Of a stretch of 7,427 nt of DNA, positions 5,678 through 7,427 are shown piece after piece. Position 1 is the first letter of the stretch. Each line of letters starts with the position of its first letter. The position numbers were made by a program, and so were the translations under genes. The notes below the pieces were generated by a model. That model was not told the origin of the DNA and searched no databases. It saw only the letters and a program-made list of their open reading frames with translations. Source of the DNA: Mycobacteriaceae bacterium (lineage in GTDB: Bacteria; Actinomycetota; Actinomycetes; Mycobacteriales; Mycobacteriaceae); contig JAFAWC010000694.1 in NCBI GenBank assembly GCA_019242135.1, positions 1-7,427 of the forward strand. The letters are read 5' to 3'.

Positions 5678-7298
5678 AGATCGCGTCCCGTCGCCGGTAA
5701 ATCCCACCGGCGAGCGCGGATAACGCGATCGCGACGCCGACCATCACCGCCATCGCGGCGACGGGCAGAGTCGACGGCGCCGTCGTACGGTCCACCGGCG
5801 ACAGTTCGATGAGCCAGTGCGGCAACCGCAGCAGTGCGCCGAGGTACAGCGACAGCACGACGAAGGTCACCGCCAGCCAGGCGATCACCGGCCTCCGCAG
5901 CGCGACGGCGAGAGCGGCAATCCCGCTCATCACCGCCATCGCCGGCAGCTGCGCGACGCCTGCCATGGTGAGCCGCGGAACGAGATCCGCTTGGCCCATG
6001 GTCACCGCCGCGCCCAGCCCGTTGCCGAGTCCGGCCGCGAACATCAGCACGGCGGCGCCGACCAGCGTGGCGCCGGTGCAGGCCAGCAGCCACCGCCACC
6101 GCGACACCGAGCCGGCCAGTACCTGCTCGGCGATACCGGATCCTTCGTCGTGGTTGAGTCGAAGGATCACCGCCACCACGAAACCTGTTGTGGCCGCAGC
6201 CAGGAACTGCGTCAGGGTGGTGTAGATGCCGTTATAGCCCTGCGTGGCCAGCACCCGGGCCAACAGCTCGTTGCTCTTGGCCGCATCCTGCAACGACTTG
6301 GTCATTGAGCCGAACGCCAGTCCGGACACGAATAGGCCTACACCCCAACCGATCATCTGGCCACGCTGCAACACGAGGTTCAGTTGGAACACGCCGCGGA
6401 TCGGTGACGCGTTGGCACGGTCCCCGACCGACGGCAGGATTCCGTCGTCGTACTCGCGTCGGCTTTCCAGCATCATTGAAACGGTCATCAGCGCAATCGT
6501 CAGCGCAGCCAACAACGCGAACGGCAACCAGCGCAGGTCGACGAACGGCCGCATCTGCTGGGCCCATGCGATCGGAGACAACCAGCTCACCGCGCTGCCG
6601 GAATGTTTGATGACATCTCCGACACCGCGCACCAGCACGGCGGCCGCGAACGCGCCCAGCGCCGCGCCGGTCGCTGACCGGGCCTGCCGCCACAACTGTG
6701 CGGTGACCGCGGCGACCGCGCCGAACACCATCGCAACACCGGTGATGCCGAGACACATTCCGGCGCAGTTGATGAGGTCAAAGCCGGTGGCGGCGAGCGC
6801 CAGCGTCATCGTGACGGCGAGGACCGCGTTGACCGCGCCGACCAATATCAGCGCGGAGACCGTGCGAGCGTAACGACCCACCACCGATGACATCACCAAT
6901 TCCGCCGCGCCGCTTTCCTCTTCGGTTCTGGTGTGCCGGATGACCGTGAGTACGGACATGATCACCGCCGCGATGATCACTGTGGTCATCAACTCGTTGG
7001 CCACCATCACGCCGAGGTCGGTCTCCCTGACCCCGAAGAACGGTCCTCCGAGCATGATGCCGGCCGGTGTCTTCAGCAGGTTGACGCGTGCGACCCGTTG
7101 CGGCTCACCGGGATACGCGAACTTCATTGCATAGGGCGCGTAGATCATCATCAAAGTCAGCGACGCGATCCACACCGACAGGCGGACACGGTCCCGTCGG
7201 GCGGCGAGCGCGAGAAGAGTCCCGATGCCGGCGATCGGCGACGATGCGGCAGCCGCCCCATGGCGCGCCGGCGGGGTCCCACTGATCGCGCTGGTCAT
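5676..7298 (-). CDS. ABC transporter permease, two-half exporter type (Rv1217c-like)
   Basis: A 540-residue polytopic membrane protein, the transmembrane component of an ABC exporter. Orthologues are annotated as tetronasin-transport permeases, and in M. tuberculosis Rv1217c-Rv1218c has been linked to efflux of several drugs. About 12 hydrophobic segments fall into two halves of roughly six each (about 39-275 and 315-531), after a 35-residue polar N-terminus. The halves look like an internal duplication: RTEEESGAAELVMSSVVGR (124-142) in the first loop corresponds to LNHDEGSGIAEQVLAGSVSR (371-390) in the second. The motif SPIAWAQ (241-247) corresponds to SPVDRTT (500-506). The charged E-SG-AE loops probably contact the ATPase. 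The ATG at 7296-7298 overlaps the ATPase stop as ATGA and has AGGGGG 7 bases upstream. The family is secure; the transported compound is unknown. Confidence 0.9.
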   Translation of the reverse strand: MTSAISGTPPARHGAAAASSPIAGIGTLLALAARRDRVRLSVWIASLTLMMIYAPYAMKFAYPGEPQRVARVNLLKTPAGIMLGGPFFGVRETDLGVMVANELMTTVIIAAVIMSVLTVIRHTRTEEESGAAELVMSSVVGRYARTVSALILVGAVNAVLAVTMTLALAATGFDLINCAGMCLGITGVAMVFGAVAAVTAQLWRQARSATGAALGAFAAAVLVRGVGDVIKHSGSAVSWLSPIAWAQQMRPFVDLRWLPFALLAALTIALMTVSMMLESRREYDDGILPSVGDRANASPIRGVFQLNLVLQRGQMIGWGVGLFVSGLAFGSMTKSLQDAAKSNELLARVLATQGYNGIYTTLTQFLAAATTGFVVAVILRLNHDEGSGIAEQVLAGSVSRWRWLLACTGATLVGAAVLMFAAGLGNGLGAAVTMGQADLVPRLTMAGVAQLPAMAVMSGIAALAVALRRPVIAWLAVTFVVLSLYLGALLRLPHWLIELSPVDRTTAPSTLPVAAMAVMVGVAIALSALAGGIYRRRDAI

Positions 7299-7427
7299 CG
7301 GGCCGCCCCCTGGTACTCGCGCAGGAACATGTCCTCCAAGGAGGCGGGGAACACCGACAATTCGTCGATGCCCAGGTCGGTCAGCTGCGCCATCGTGCGG
7401 TCCAGGTCGGCGCGGTCCACCGAGAAC
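7295..7427 (-). CDS. ABC transporter ATP-binding protein, C-terminal end (5' part outside window)
   Basis: The minus-strand frame is open from the right edge to the TGA at 7295-7297 and encodes 43 residues plus stop, beginning FSVDRADLDRTMAQL. The sequence LGIDELSVFPASLEDMFLREY is the usual C-terminal tail of drug-exporter ABC ATPases (ending LEDLFL..Y). The Walker A, Walker B and signature motifs lie outside the window, so the call rests on this tail and on the adjoining permease. Its stop overlaps the permease start by 4 bp (ATGA), typical of translational coupling. The position corresponds to Rv1218c. Confidence 0.88.
   Translation of the reverse strand, partial: FSVDRADLDRTMAQLTDLGIDELSVFPASLEDMFLREYQGAAR
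7306..7311 (-). promoter_or_regulatory. Ribosome binding site of the ABC permease gene, inside the ATPase coding region
   Basis: The minus strand reads AGGGGG followed by 7 bases and then the permease ATG. It lies within the last codons of the ATPase gene. It supports the ATG at 7296-7298 over any internal start. Confidence 0.65.

Noticed and set aside
5019..5723. 234-codon + strand frame antisense to the ICMT-like gene
   Set aside because: The translation is hydrophilic and repetitive and matches nothing known. The minus-strand membrane protein has a strong ribosome site and family motifs.

Overview
The window looks like chromosomal DNA from a mycobacterium, probably a non-tuberculous one. 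It is GC-rich with compact genes. The gene order DNA-3-methyladenine glycosylase I, DUF3117 protein, glgM, glgC, CocE-like hydrolase, isoprenylcysteine methyltransferase-like membrane protein, ABC permease and ABC ATPase matches the Mycobacterium tuberculosis block Rv1210 to Rv1218c as I recall it. The PE-family gene that lies between glgC and the hydrolase in H37Rv (Rv1214c, PE14) is absent here.

Layout. Bases 1-426 hold the 3' part of tagA (base-excision repair) on the + strand, followed at 501-668 by a 55-residue DUF3117 protein with a strong ribosome binding site. The convergent gap 669-749 holds a 25-bp perfect direct repeat (period 32). glgM (750-1913, minus) and glgC (2067-3281, plus) diverge from a 153-bp intergenic region. 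That region contains two GC-rich hairpins, a 15-bp imperfect palindrome, and mycobacterial-type -10 boxes placed so that both transcripts may be leaderless or nearly so. GlgC makes ADP-glucose, and GlgM joins ADP-glucose to glucose-1-phosphate to give maltose-1-phosphate. The pair therefore feeds the GlgE route to cytosolic and capsular alpha-glucan.

From 3278 to the right edge, four minus-strand genes form a tight operon, read right to left: ABC ATPase (C-terminal end only), ABC permease, ICMT-like membrane methyltransferase, and a CocE/NonD-type serine hydrolase. Junctions are a 4-bp ATGA overlap, a 9-bp gap in which the next ribosome binding site overlaps the preceding stop, and a 34-bp gap (or 1 bp with an alternative TTG start). 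The last gene is convergent with glgC, and the two stop codons share one CTAG. The M. tuberculosis transporter counterparts (Rv1217c-Rv1218c) have been linked to drug efflux. The role of the co-transcribed methyltransferase and hydrolase is not known to me.

I see no phage, insertion sequence, CRISPR array, tRNA or rRNA, and no clearly new multi-gene system. The second-look items are mostly regulatory or architectural.
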